This document shows, in pieces, positions 46,022-55,111 of a stretch of DNA of 64,000 nt. Position 1 is the first letter of the stretch; every line of letters starts with the position of its first letter. Origin of the DNA: Flavobacteriales bacterium. GTDB taxonomy: Bacteria; Bacteroidota; Bacteroidia; Flavobacteriales_C; GCA-002722245. The notes under the pieces were generated by a model. That model made no database searches, was not told where the DNA came from, and worked only from the letters and a program-made list of their open reading frames with translations. Location: the NCBI GenBank assembly GCA_023251095.1, contig JAHEZL010000021.1, forward strand, positions 1 to 64,000, written 5' to 3'. Both the position numbers and the translations under genes were made by a program.

Positions 46022-47278
46022 ATGGAAACTTTCGTCATCATTGGTTTATCTCTTCTTTTTTCTGCTATTTTTTCGGGAATGGAAATCGCCTTTGTTTCGG
46101 CCAATAAAATGGAAATTGAGCTGCAGAGCAAATCCGGAAATTTCATTTCAAACCTTTGTTCCCGTTTTGTAAGCACTCCCTCCCGTTTTCTGGCTACCAT
46201 GCTCATCGGCAATAATCTTGCGCTGGTTGTTTATAGTACCTATATGGAGCAATTGCTGGAAGGGCCTGTGGAGAGCTGGGTAAGCAATGTGTTTTTGATT
46301 TTATTTTTTCAAACCATGATCTCTACTCTGATCATTTTGATCCTCGGAGAGTATATTCCTAAAAATATTTTTCATTCGGCACCCATCAAAGCCTTGAAGG
46401 TTTTTGCCTTGGTAGTATACCCTGTTTATTTTCTTTTAAAATGGGTAGTGGCCTTTACCATATGGATTTCCAGAATGTTTTTGAAAATATTTTTTAAGGT
46501 GGATGTGGAAGATGAACCGCCCATTTTTGATCGTTTGGATCTGGAGAAATATCTGGAACACCGTACCCGGCAGCTCGATCATAGCGAACAGGTGGATCAT
46601 GAAATAAGGATTTACAAAAATGCGCTGGATCTTTCGCGCATCAAAGCGCGTGAATGTATGGTGCCGCGTACCGAGCTGGTGACGCTGGATGTGCAGGCAA
46701 GTATTCCGGTGCTGGTTAAAACTTTTACCGATACGGGCTTATCTAAAATACTGATTTACCGCGGTTCCATTGATAATATTGTTGGTTTTGTGCACTCGAT
46801 GGAACTGTTCAAGCAGCCTGCCGATATTAATTCGATGATTCTTCCGGTATTTTATATTCCTGAAACCATGCCCGCCGATCAGTTATTGTCTGCATTTATT
46901 CAAAAGAAAAAAAGCATAGCGGTAGTGGTGGATGAGTTTGGCGGAACTTCGGGAATGATCACCGTAGAGGATGTAATGGAAGAAATTTTCGGTGAAATTG
47001 AAGACGAGCACGATACCCAGGAAATGATAGAGCAGCAAATCACCAAGGAAGAATATCTTTTTTCGGCGAGGGTTGAAATTGATTACATCAATCAGCGTTA
47101 CGGACTCGGTTTGCCTTCTTCAGATGCCTATGAAACCCTTGGCGGACTCATCTTTTCCCTGCACGAAACCATTCCTCAGGACGGCGCTCACATTCAGGTG
47201 GGGCACTTCGATTTCCTAATTGAAAAAGTGAGCAATACCAGAATTGAATTGGTGAGGGTTTTCGTTCAGTCGAAATAG
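46022..47278 (+). CDS. CNNM/CorC-type hemolysin-family membrane protein with CBS domains
   Basis: A 418-residue protein of the HlyC/CorC group. An N-terminal CNNM (DUF21) transmembrane domain with about four helices covers residues 1-185 (METFVIIGLSLLFSAIFSGM, then RFLATMLIGNNLALVVYS). A pair of CBS motifs at about 205-330 follows (ARECMVPRTELVTLDVQASI; IAVVVDEFGGTSGMITVEDV), and a CorC_HlyC domain ends the protein. Relatives are magnesium or divalent-cation transporters; GldE of the gliding machinery belongs to the same fold, but no gliding neighbour supports that here. It probably shares a transcript with hemD. Confidence 0.93.
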   Translation: METFVIIGLSLLFSAIFSGMEIAFVSANKMEIELQSKSGNFISNLCSRFVSTPSRFLATMLIGNNLALVVYSTYMEQLLEGPVESWVSNVFLILFFQTMISTLIILILGEYIPKNIFHSAPIKALKVFALVVYPVYFLLKWVVAFTIWISRMFLKIFFKVDVEDEPPIFDRLDLEKYLEHRTRQLDHSEQVDHEIRIYKNALDLSRIKARECMVPRTELVTLDVQASIPVLVKTFTDTGLSKILIYRGSIDNIVGFVHSMELFKQPADINSMILPVFYIPETMPADQLLSAFIQKKKSIAVVVDEFGGTSGMITVEDVMEEIFGEIEDEHDTQEMIEQQITKEEYLFSARVEIDYINQRYGLGLPSSDAYETLGGLIFSLHETIPQDGAHIQVGHFDFLIEKVSNTRIELVRVFVQSK

Positions 47279-47377
47279 CCCTGTTAAACCAATCTTAAGG
47301 CTTTAAAGATAAGCTGAAACATCTTTTTTTCTTTCACTTGAACTATGTATATTCGTGCCTCTAAAAAATTTTAGTCA

Positions 47378-49528
47378 ATGGCAATTATTCAAAAAATTAG
47401 AAACAGATCAGGGCTGATGTTACTGGTAATAGGTGGAAGTTTAGTGCTTTTTATCCTGGATGCCGCACTTAACCAAAGAGGCGGTAATACCGGCGGCGAT
47501 CCAAATACGATAGGTGAAGTAGAAGGAGTTAAAATCTCCAGAGACGAATACAACCAGTTTGTAAGAAGCATGGAAAGTCGTGCTCAGCAACAAGGTCAGA
47601 TGATGAATGATTACAGCAAACAACAAATCAATGAGCAGGCCTGGAATTCATTAGTGGACCTGGCCATCAGAGAAAAAGAATACGAAGCAGTAGGGATTTC
47701 AACTTCTGATGAGGAAGTGGCCACTATGTTTTTTCAATATTACACCAGCAACTTCGCGCAAGCACTGGGCGTTCCTGCCGACGTAGAGAAAGTGAGAGAA
47801 GCCATAAAAAACACAGAGAACAAAGAAGTTTTGGAGCAGGTGGATATGCTGGAAAAAGATATTCTCCGCAACTTAAACTACATGAAATACCAACGTCTGG
47901 TTCAATCAGCTTTCATTCCAACCAAGGCTGAAGCTCAGTATCAGTATGAGTTGAATACCGTTACAAATGAATTCACGGTGGGGATGCTTTCTTATTCAAA
48001 CATTGTTGATTCTACCATCAAAGTGAGTGAAGATGAAATCAAAGAAGCATACAACAAAGAGAAAGACAGCTATCAGCAAAAAGAAGGAAGAAATATCCGT
48101 TTTGTGGTTTTCCCTTTAGAGCCTTCTGCTGCCGACGAACAAAAAGTAACTGCAGAACTGGAAGGTGTGAAAGCACGTTTTGGGACTTACAAAGGAAGCG
48201 ATGCTAATTTTGTAAATACCGAATCTGACGGGAATGCAGGATATCAAAATACCTATTATGCAAAAGCTGCGGGATTGCCTGCTATCATGGATAGTTCTTT
48301 TGCTTCTTTGCAGGAGGGACAAATCTTCGGACCTTACATGGAATACAATGCTTCAGGAAAAAAAGCATTGAAAGTTGCTAAGGTTTTAAAAGTAAAACAA
48401 CTGGCCGATTCAGTAAAAGTAAAACACATTTTAATCTCTGTTAAAGGGGCGCGTGATGTGCCGGGAAGTGAAAACTTCCATCTGGCTTCTGAAGAGAGAA
48501 TGGTTGAAGTGAGCGACTCTCTGGAAAAAATATTGAAAACAAAACCGGAATTGTTTGATATCATGGTGCAAAAGCATTCTGATGATTTCATGAGCATCGG
48601 TAAAGGCGGCGACATAGGATGGATCAGCAAAAATTCTCCATATGCTCCTCTGTTTGATTCTTGTATGCTGGCCAACGAAGAAAGTATTATTAAAGTGTTC
48701 TCTAATAAAGACGGAGTGCATTTGGTGAAAATTGTTCAACAGGGAAATCGCATCAAAAAAGTGAATGCCGGAATTATTTCCCGTGAATTGCATCCTTCCG
48801 ATCAAACTTTAAATCAGTTGTATGTAAATGCTACTGAGATTTCCGATTTGCTGAAAGGCGGAAAAAACATTGATACCTTGGCCAACCAACGTCATCTTCG
48901 TGCAGCAATGCATGTGGGATTGGGTAAAAATGATTTTGCCGTGAATGGTTTGCAAGGCGGAAGAGAAGTGGTGAAATGGTCGTACAAAGCTGCAGTAGGT
49001 GATGTATCAGGTGCTATTTTATTGCCGCAACAGGCTTATGTTGTGGTTTTGGTGGAGAAAGAAATGAAAGAAGGTGCCAAGCCTTTGGAAGATGTGAAAA
49101 AGGAACTTGAAATTAAAATCATCACCGAGAAAAAAGGAGAGCTGCTGGCGAAAAAAATATCTGAAGCTATTGCAGGAGGAGCCGGAACTTTACAGGCTTT
49201 AAAAGCTAAGTTCCCTGAATTCATTGTTGACAGTATTCCTGCAACACCTGCAGGCGCAAATATGCCTAAGTTCGGAAATGAACCCGATGTAATGGGTATG
49301 GTTGCTGCAATGCCGGTAAATAAACTGTCGCAGGCAGTGAAAGGAAAACAAGGTGTGTATTTGGTTTTGGTAAGTAAACGTGCCGGAAATGAAATTAAAA
49401 TCAAGGATTACTCTCCTGAGCAAAATGACCTGGCTCAAAAAACAAAATCAATGGTGGAACAAATGATGACAGATGCTTTAAAAACGGGTGCCGATATTGA
49501 GGACAACCGCTTTGAAAAGCTTGATTAA
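47378..49528 (+). CDS. SurA/PpiD-like periplasmic peptidyl-prolyl isomerase, membrane-anchored
   Basis: A 716-residue protein with a single N-terminal helix (LMLLVIGGSLVLFILDAALN), a SurA_N-like chaperone region (about 40-230; GEVEGVKISRDEYNQFVRSM) and a PpiC rotamase domain at about 345-455 (VKHILISVKGARD..., then SIGKGGDIGWISKNS...). A C-terminal helical region resembles a second, degenerate parvulin domain. It would fold newly exported outer-membrane and periplasmic proteins. A strong terminator follows the stop, so it is a single-gene unit. Confidence 0.93.
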   Translation: MAIIQKIRNRSGLMLLVIGGSLVLFILDAALNQRGGNTGGDPNTIGEVEGVKISRDEYNQFVRSMESRAQQQGQMMNDYSKQQINEQAWNSLVDLAIREKEYEAVGISTSDEEVATMFFQYYTSNFAQALGVPADVEKVREAIKNTENKEVLEQVDMLEKDILRNLNYMKYQRLVQSAFIPTKAEAQYQYELNTVTNEFTVGMLSYSNIVDSTIKVSEDEIKEAYNKEKDSYQQKEGRNIRFVVFPLEPSAADEQKVTAELEGVKARFGTYKGSDANFVNTESDGNAGYQNTYYAKAAGLPAIMDSSFASLQEGQIFGPYMEYNASGKKALKVAKVLKVKQLADSVKVKHILISVKGARDVPGSENFHLASEERMVEVSDSLEKILKTKPELFDIMVQKHSDDFMSIGKGGDIGWISKNSPYAPLFDSCMLANEESIIKVFSNKDGVHLVKIVQQGNRIKKVNAGIISRELHPSDQTLNQLYVNATEISDLLKGGKNIDTLANQRHLRAAMHVGLGKNDFAVNGLQGGREVVKWSYKAAVGDVSGAILLPQQAYVVVLVEKEMKEGAKPLEDVKKELEIKIITEKKGELLAKKISEAIAGGAGTLQALKAKFPEFIVDSIPATPAGANMPKFGNEPDVMGMVAAMPVNKLSQAVKGKQGVYLVLVSKRAGNEIKIKDYSPEQNDLAQKTKSMVEQMMTDALKTGADIEDNRFEKLD

Positions 49529-49551
49529 TAAGCTAAAAGAACAAATTCAGG

Positions 49552-49583
49552 AAAACCGTGGAAATTATTTTCACGGTTTTTTT
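49552..49583 (+). terminator. Intrinsic terminator after the PpiD-like gene
   Basis: AAAACCGTGGAAA pairs with TTTTCACGGTTTT, followed by a run of T, 23 bases after the stop codon. Confidence 0.88.
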
Positions 49584-49651
49584 AATTCTCAGGCAGCGTT
49601 TATTTAATATATGTTGTCTTGTAATATAGAAGTCGGATTTCAAAGCTTTTG

Positions 49652-50224
49652 ATGAACGAAAAAGAAATAGTACAGGGTTGCCTGAATGGTAATGAAAGGG
49701 ATTTTAAAACCTTTTACGGCCACTACTATGGAAAAATGTTAAATGCCTGCGTTCGCTATGCTAAGGATAAGGAGGAAGCGAAGGATATTGTTCAGGAAGG
49801 GTTTGTCAGAGTATTTAAAAATCTACATCAATTCGATTTTCAGGGCTCTTTGGAGGGTTGGGTACGAAGAGTGATGGTGAATACCGCTATCAATCATTAC
49901 AGAAAGTACATGAAAGATATTGTGAATTATATGGAGGATGAGCGGGTGGTAAATATGGAAAAACACGAGGAGGACAATCACGAGCCGGCAGAAACTATTT
50001 CATCAGATCAGATTCTGGCGATGGTTCAAAATCTCACTCCTGTTTACCGTACCGTATTTAACTTAAGTGTAATGGAAGGATATTCCCATAAAGAAATCAG
50101 TGAGGCTTTGGGGATAACGGAAAGTACTTCCCGATCGAATCTTGCGAAGGCAAGAATAAAATTACAGGAAATGGTGAATAAACATTCGCTAAAACTTAAT
50201 ACCCATGAAGCGCATGGAAAATAA
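49652..50224 (+). CDS. ECF-type RNA polymerase sigma factor
   Basis: From the ATG at 49652 the protein has 190 residues (a TTG one codon earlier is in frame). Region 2 (about 15-90) includes YAKDKEEAKDIVQEGFVRVF and GWVRRVMVNTAINHYRK; region 4 (about 125-180) includes LTPVYRTVFNLSVMEGYSHK and ISEALGITESTSRSNLAKAR. ECF sigma factors redirect transcription in response to envelope signals and are normally held by an anti-sigma factor. The next gene overlaps it and has a cytoplasmic N-terminus, a membrane helix and an outer membrane barrel, so it is the candidate regulator. Confidence 0.96.
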   Translation: MNEKEIVQGCLNGNERDFKTFYGHYYGKMLNACVRYAKDKEEAKDIVQEGFVRVFKNLHQFDFQGSLEGWVRRVMVNTAINHYRKYMKDIVNYMEDERVVNMEKHEEDNHEPAETISSDQILAMVQNLTPVYRTVFNLSVMEGYSHKEISEALGITESTSRSNLAKARIKLQEMVNKHSLKLNTHEAHGK

Positions 50225-51656
50225 AATGGACGAGCTATTTAAATCGCAGCTGAATAATCTGACTGAAGAACAACCTTCAGAGATGGATTGGGCTGCGCTT
50301 AAATCGGAATTGAATAAGGAAGGACTGATCAACAAGAACAATAACAAAAGAAAAATTTTCTTTTGGTCGTTTACCGCCTTGTTGTTGATTGGAGTTGGTT
50401 TATTTGCTTTTTACAATCAAACAAAAACGGCTGCTTCTGCAGTTACTATTGTTGCAAAACAAAGTCCGGAAAAAGATCAGGTTTTGCTAGTGGAGAAAGA
50501 ACAGTTGTCGGAAAAAAAATCAGAGGGAACATTCAATAAAAAACAGCAACAGATTACTATTGAAAATAAAGAATCAGAGAAAAGTTCTTCCAACGTAAAA
50601 ACTGAAATTCAGGAAGTACCGGAAAAATCAAATTCAAAAGTTCCTTCTGTTTCTAAAAAAATAACTCTTGTAAAATCAAATTCAAAAACTTCTGAAAAGG
50701 AAAAATCGCATAAGGTGCAGTCTATATCTGTTGGCGGAATGCAAACAAGAGAGGAAGATAAAACGAATGTTGAAGTTGAAAAAAATGTTGTTGCGCAAAT
50801 TGCCGCTGAAGAAACTACAGCCAATCCAACAGAAGAAATAAAGTCGCTTGCGCTGACCACTCCTTCTGCAACAATAGCAACAACCGCTGTCGGAGTTGAA
50901 ACATCAGCAACAGCTGTTGCGGATTCAATCAGCACTGTTGCACAAATTGATACTCCTGCAACTGAAATCAAAAAAGAGGAAGATATTTTAGATAAAACTG
51001 TGTACCGTAAATTTTGGGGAGGCGCTTTGGTTTCGTTGGATTACAATGACTATACTTTAAAATATAACACTACGGACGGAAAGTATATCTCGCCGGAAAA
51101 TAAAGATGAAAGCCGGTTTCAATACAGCGCAGGAATCGGAGTGGGTTACCGCCATTCCAAATTGTTCGGCATCTCTGCGGAAGTATTGTATTCACAAAAA
51201 AAATCGCTTCACCTTAGCGGAAGCGCACCCGATACTTCGGGCAGTGATGCAAACGGCAATCAATATCACTACAATATTGAAGCAAAATATCTCGATGTAA
51301 TTGTTAAGCCACGCATTTATGTATGGCATAAAAAATTCTCCGCTTATGTTTTTCCGGGTTTTGTTACTTCCTTTAATTTACCGGGGTGGGACGGCAAAAG
51401 TTATTTTACCAAAACACAAATCACTGCCGATGGTTATGTGCAGGATAAAATCAATCTGGAATTTTTCTCTGCTGGATTTTCTTTACTTGCCGGTGCCGGA
51501 ATAGAATATGACCTTAAAAACAACTGGAAAATTATGGGCGAAATTTCTTATCGCCAAAGCTTAACGCCGTTGATTCAGCATTCTAGCTATACAGTTCCGC
51601 TCTCTCACTATTTATATTCAGTGAATGCAGGTATAGGCGTGTGCAGATATTTTTAA
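50205..51656 (+). CDS. Predicted envelope-spanning protein: cytoplasmic N-terminus, one membrane helix, long linker, C-terminal beta-barrel
   Basis: A 483-residue protein. Residues 1-50 are hydrophilic (DELFKSQLNNLTEEQPSEMD..WAALKSELN), a pattern seen in anti-sigma-like proteins of Bacteroidota. One hydrophobic helix lies at 51-70 (IFFWSFTALLLIGVGLFAFY). A low-complexity Lys/Glu/Ser/Thr/Ala linker covers about 71-265. The last 217 residues are an outer-membrane-type beta-barrel ending in Phe. The start may be 50205, 50214 or 50226; the last is 2 bases after the sigma stop. Its overlap with the ECF gene suggests that it controls that sigma factor. The linker, almost 200 residues, is long enough to cross the periplasm. 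Confidence 0.75.
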   Translation: MKRMENKMDELFKSQLNNLTEEQPSEMDWAALKSELNKEGLINKNNNKRKIFFWSFTALLLIGVGLFAFYNQTKTAASAVTIVAKQSPEKDQVLLVEKEQLSEKKSEGTFNKKQQQITIENKESEKSSSNVKTEIQEVPEKSNSKVPSVSKKITLVKSNSKTSEKEKSHKVQSISVGGMQTREEDKTNVEVEKNVVAQIAAEETTANPTEEIKSLALTTPSATIATTAVGVETSATAVADSISTVAQIDTPATEIKKEEDILDKTVYRKFWGGALVSLDYNDYTLKYNTTDGKYISPENKDESRFQYSAGIGVGYRHSKLFGISAEVLYSQKKSLHLSGSAPDTSGSDANGNQYHYNIEAKYLDVIVKPRIYVWHKKFSAYVFPGFVTSFNLPGWDGKSYFTKTQITADGYVQDKINLEFFSAGFSLLAGAGIEYDLKNNWKIMGEISYRQSLTPLIQHSSYTVPLSHYLYSVNAGIGVCRYF

Positions 51657-51672
51657 AAATAAATTATTCAGG

Positions 51673-52737
51673 ATGAATAAATTCACAGCCATTAAATCAA
51701 TAGTTTTCGGAGTATTGGTCTGGATTATTTCCAGCACATCCTGTAAAAAAGATACCCTGGAAACAACAACGGCAAAAGCCGATACTAATGTAGTAAGAGA
51801 ACTCCTGACTCAGATACAGCCTGAACAACAAACCTTTATTATTGATGCATCACAACCCAATACCCTTACGGGTAAAGATGGAATGGTGATTGAAATTCCT
51901 GCGAATGCTTTTATCAATAACAAAGATTCTTTAGTAAGCGGAAATGTTACCATTATTTTGCAGGAAATACTTTCTGTAGGAGGTCAGATTACATCAGGAA
52001 TACCGGCAACTTCAAACAAAAAGATTTTAAAATCCGCGGGAGAGTTTTTATTCAGAGCTGTTGCGGGCGGAGAGCAATTAAACATAGCGCCCAACAGATC
52101 CATCATATTTAATATTCCTGCTACCGATGTTGATTCTACTATGAATACCTTCATAGCAAACGATTATTTTTTAGGAATAACAGGAGAAGATTTTAATTGG
52201 TTTCAGGCAGATTCTGTTTTGTTTACCGCAAAACACGTTGATACTGTTGCCTGGGACAGTATTAAAAAAGAATGGAATTTTGATACCACCTATGCGAATG
52301 CACATGATCTTCAATACAAATCGGGAAAATATAAAATGACAATTTCCGACTTATATACGCACTCTATGTTTAATGTAGATAGATTCATCAATTGGGGAAG
52401 CACCACCTGGGCGCAATCAGTTTCCTGTGTTATCAATGCACCCGAAAGTTCAAACGGAGAACCCATTGATTTCACACTTAAATTAGTTTTTAAACAATTT
52501 GGCGCTACCAGTTGGTTTGATCACAAGGGATTATTAGGTACAACGGCTACCATTATAGTAGACGATGAATGGCCGGTGGGTGAAGATGTTGTAGTGCTGG
52601 TAGTTGGTGTGGGACAAAAATCCAAGAAAACATATTTTGGTAAAACCACTTTGAATATTACAGCAGATTCAAAACCTGTTATTGATATCAGTCCGTTAAG
52701 CACTGATGAATTATCTACAGCATTGGGTAATTTGTAA
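51673..52737 (+). CDS. Lipoprotein of unknown function, paralogue 1 of a tandem pair
   Basis: A 354-residue lipoprotein; the signal ends SSTSC (MNKFTAIKSIVFGVLVWIIS). The mature part has a conserved block, GMVIEIPANAFINNKDSLVSG, followed by NVTIILQEILSVGGQITSG and SAGEFLFRAVAGGEQLNIAP. This resembles the ZU5-like/beta-sandwich domain found in many Bacteroidota surface proteins. The C-terminus GKTTLNITADSKPVIDISPL is also shared with the next gene. It starts 16 bases after the envelope-spanning protein gene, so it may belong to the sigma factor operon, and ends at an intrinsic terminator. Function unknown. Confidence 0.75.
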   Translation: MNKFTAIKSIVFGVLVWIISSTSCKKDTLETTTAKADTNVVRELLTQIQPEQQTFIIDASQPNTLTGKDGMVIEIPANAFINNKDSLVSGNVTIILQEILSVGGQITSGIPATSNKKILKSAGEFLFRAVAGGEQLNIAPNRSIIFNIPATDVDSTMNTFIANDYFLGITGEDFNWFQADSVLFTAKHVDTVAWDSIKKEWNFDTTYANAHDLQYKSGKYKMTISDLYTHSMFNVDRFINWGSTTWAQSVSCVINAPESSNGEPIDFTLKLVFKQFGATSWFDHKGLLGTTATIIVDDEWPVGEDVVVLVVGVGQKSKKTYFGKTTLNITADSKPVIDISPLSTDELSTALGNL

Positions 52738-52761
52738 AATTTTGTTGGATAGTTTCTTTCC

Positions 52762-52796
52762 ACCTGCTTCATAACAATGAAGCAGGTTTTTTCTTT
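52762..52796 (+). terminator. Intrinsic terminator after lipoprotein paralogue 1
   Basis: ACCTGCTTCAT and ATGAAGCAGGT form a perfect 11-bp stem around a 4-base loop and run into TTTTTTC. The identical stem recurs after paralogue 2. Confidence 0.92.
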
Positions 52797-52897
52797 TCAG
52801 GATTATTTATAATAAATATTTTTTTCAGGCAGCGCTTTTGATTTGTGATTTGTCTTCATAATACAGACACCTAAAACAAACACTAAAAATTAAAATT

Positions 52898-53971
52898 ATG
52901 ATGAACAAATTCACAACAATTAAAACAATGTTACTGGGGGCAGTGGCTCTGAGTATTTTTGCAGTATCCTGTAAAAAAGATACGCTGGAAACCATTACTC
53001 CGACAGAAGATGCTACTGCGGTAGATAATCTTTTAAGTAAAATGGATCCTGAAATGCAATCGTTTACGATTGATCCATCCCAACCCCAAACCATTACAGG
53101 AACAGAAGGAACTGTAATTAATATTCCTGCCAATGCATTTGTTGATGCCAATGGAAATGCAATAACAGGTAATGTTACTATTTCATTAAAAGAAATTCTA
53201 AGTCTGAAAGATCAAATCACTTCAGGTGCGTATGCAGTTTCAAATGGTGAGTTGTTGAAATCAGGCGGAGAATTTTTCTTTGAGGCAACAGCCAATGGCG
53301 AAAAATTAAAATTGGCAGTGAATCAATCCATTACTTTTGATATCCCTGCTACTGAGGTTGACTCTACCATGCAGGTATTTATAGGACAGGAAGTAAGTGA
53401 AGATTCTACCGGATCAAATGTAAACTGGATTCCTGCCGACACCTCCAAATACCAAACTGTTGTTACGGATAGTGTGTGGAATTCAAAAGACACTTCATGG
53501 ACTATGGATACTGCTTTCCTGGCCACTTATCAATTGTATATGACTTTGAGTGGTTATACCATGAAGGTTTATGATATTTATAATACTTCCTATTACAATT
53601 GCGATCACTTTTACAACTATCCTAATTTGATTGGGGAATTGCCTGTTACTATCACAAATGCCAGCAATGAACAAGACGAGGTAGTTGATTACAGTATAAA
53701 ATTAGTGTATAAGAAATTGGGTAGTGTAGCGGAAGGCTATGAACCTAACTCCGGTTACTCAGGACTTTTGGATAAAAAATTCTCGGGAGGAATTTCTTCT
53801 ACTTGGTTAACAGGTGAAGATGTGATCGTGATTGTGGTGGGCGTAGGACAAAAATCTAAGAAAGCTTATTATGGTAAAACCAGTCTGACTCTTAGCTCTA
53901 GTTCAAATCCTTCTATATCTATAAATACAATAAGTGATGCCGATTTAGCTGCTGCTTTGGATAATTTATAA
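52898..53971 (+). CDS. Lipoprotein of unknown function, paralogue 2 of a tandem pair
   Basis: A 357-residue lipoprotein (signal MNKFTTIKTMLLGAVALSIF, lipobox ending AVSC) with the same layout as the preceding gene: CKKDTLETITPTEDATAV, then GTVINIPANAFVDANGNAIT, NVTISLKEILSLKDQITSG and the shared ending VVGVGQKSKKAYYGKTSLTL. The two genes are clearly a tandem duplication, including their terminators. The stop codon lies inside the convergent aminotransferase-like gene's end by 53 bases. The role is unknown. Transcription appears to be separate from paralogue 1, since a terminator lies between them. The first codon may be 52898 or the next ATG at 52901. Confidence 0.75.
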   Translation: MMNKFTTIKTMLLGAVALSIFAVSCKKDTLETITPTEDATAVDNLLSKMDPEMQSFTIDPSQPQTITGTEGTVINIPANAFVDANGNAITGNVTISLKEILSLKDQITSGAYAVSNGELLKSGGEFFFEATANGEKLKLAVNQSITFDIPATEVDSTMQVFIGQEVSEDSTGSNVNWIPADTSKYQTVVTDSVWNSKDTSWTMDTAFLATYQLYMTLSGYTMKVYDIYNTSYYNCDHFYNYPNLIGELPVTITNASNEQDEVVDYSIKLVYKKLGSVAEGYEPNSGYSGLLDKKFSGGISSTWLTGEDVIVIVVGVGQKSKKAYYGKTSLTLSSSSNPSISINTISDADLAAALDNL

Positions 53972-55013
53972 AAATCGTTTTTTGATTATTTTTTTTACCT
54001 GCTTCATTTTTATGAAGCAGGTTTTTTCTTTTTGAAAGGCCGCCTATTATTTTATTTTCAAATTCTTTTATTTCTTCTTCTCTTAAGTGAGACGGCAGAT
54101 AAATGCAGCGCGCCGTGCCTTTCAGGATATTGAGGCGCTGTAATTTTTTAAGAGGACGATTGCAACCGAAATTATTTAACCATAAAATACTGCCGAAATT
54201 ATTGAGGAGACCCTGAGGAAAATCTTTTTTTAATTTTTTGTTGATGGAAGTACGCAATTCATTGCCCTGATTATTCCAGTGGAGATAAAAACTGCTTTTC
54301 GAAAAAGTTATTTCATCGGCAATTTTTTTACAGGCAATCAATCCTTCTGCTTTAGGAGCAAATGTTCCGGGAAGAAATGCTTCATCAAAAAAATCAGGGG
54401 AGTGGGCTAGGGCACCGAGGGGAATGCCATTGGAAATGTTTTCACCAAGCAGTACAGCGTCTGCCTGAAACTGAAAAATAAAGTTGAGCCCTTTCTGATG
54501 AAGGCGTGCGATAGTTTTTCTTTCATCGAGAATGAAAGGAATACCGCTCCCGGAACATAATGTCCTAAGAGAATGGATCCGTTGTTCAAAATCAATACAT
54601 TTTTGAATGACAAACAATGGATCTAAAATAAGTGCAGCTACTTCGTCGGATCTTTCCGTTAGAAAAGATTTGGCGCCGCGCAGCTGATATATATATGAAA
54701 AGTTAGGCTGAGAAAATTTTTGAGGAAAACCGAAATAGAGAATTTTTTTGTTTGTGTCTTTGGCTTTGTAGTACTCACTCAAAAAGTGGAAGGTGCTCAT
54801 TTCCGATTTAAAAAAAGCAGTGTTGTTGAAGTTTGTTATTTGTTGTAAAGCACTTTCTGCCTCTTTAATCAGGGGGGATATTTTTCCGAAGAGTTGTCCG
54901 ATTTCTATCCGTTGTTCAATGAAATTTCTCATCTCCACATCCGAACAGTGAACGATGTTTCGTTCAGAAATTCTGTTTGTTATGCCTAAAGCCGGATGAT
55001 TCATTAATTTCAT
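53919..55013 (-). CDS. Class III aminotransferase-fold protein lacking the PLP lysine (probable pseudoenzyme)
   Basis: The 364-residue protein aligns by eye with glutamate-1-semialdehyde aminotransferase-type proteins. FFKSEMSTFHFLSEYYKAKD corresponds to the SGTEA region, IPFILDERKT (159-167) to the LIFDEV motif with its PLP-contacting Asp, and LGENISNGIPLGALA (189-203) to LGKxIGGGxPxGA. The lysine that binds PLP is Glu191 here, and the SGTEA residues are also changed, so normal transamination is not expected. The last 35 or so residues run through the terminator and coding end of the convergent lipoprotein gene, and may be an acquired extension. Pathway unknown. Confidence 0.65.
   Translation of the reverse strand: MKLMNHPALGITNRISERNIVHCSDVEMRNFIEQRIEIGQLFGKISPLIKEAESALQQITNFNNTAFFKSEMSTFHFLSEYYKAKDTNKKILYFGFPQKFSQPNFSYIYQLRGAKSFLTERSDEVAALILDPLFVIQKCIDFEQRIHSLRTLCSGSGIPFILDERKTIARLHQKGLNFIFQFQADAVLLGENISNGIPLGALAHSPDFFDEAFLPGTFAPKAEGLIACKKIADEITFSKSSFYLHWNNQGNELRTSINKKLKKDFPQGLLNNFGSILWLNNFGCNRPLKKLQRLNILKGTARCIYLPSHLREEEIKEFENKIIGGLSKRKNLLHKNEAGKKNNQKTIFINYPKQQLNRHHLLYL
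53997..54027 (+). terminator. Intrinsic terminator after lipoprotein paralogue 2
   Basis: ACCTGCTTCAT and ATGAAGCAGGT form a perfect stem with a 4-base T loop, followed by TTTTTT. The stem is identical to that at 52762. It lies inside the convergent aminotransferase-like gene, where it encodes residues of about 329-339. Confidence 0.9.
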
Positions 55014-55111
55014 TTGTGCTCAATAGATGGCAGCAAAAATGAAGTAAAGGCCAGGAAAATTTATATTGATTTTTTCAAAGAGGGGGAAATGATTTGCGGA
55101 TTTTGCAAAAA

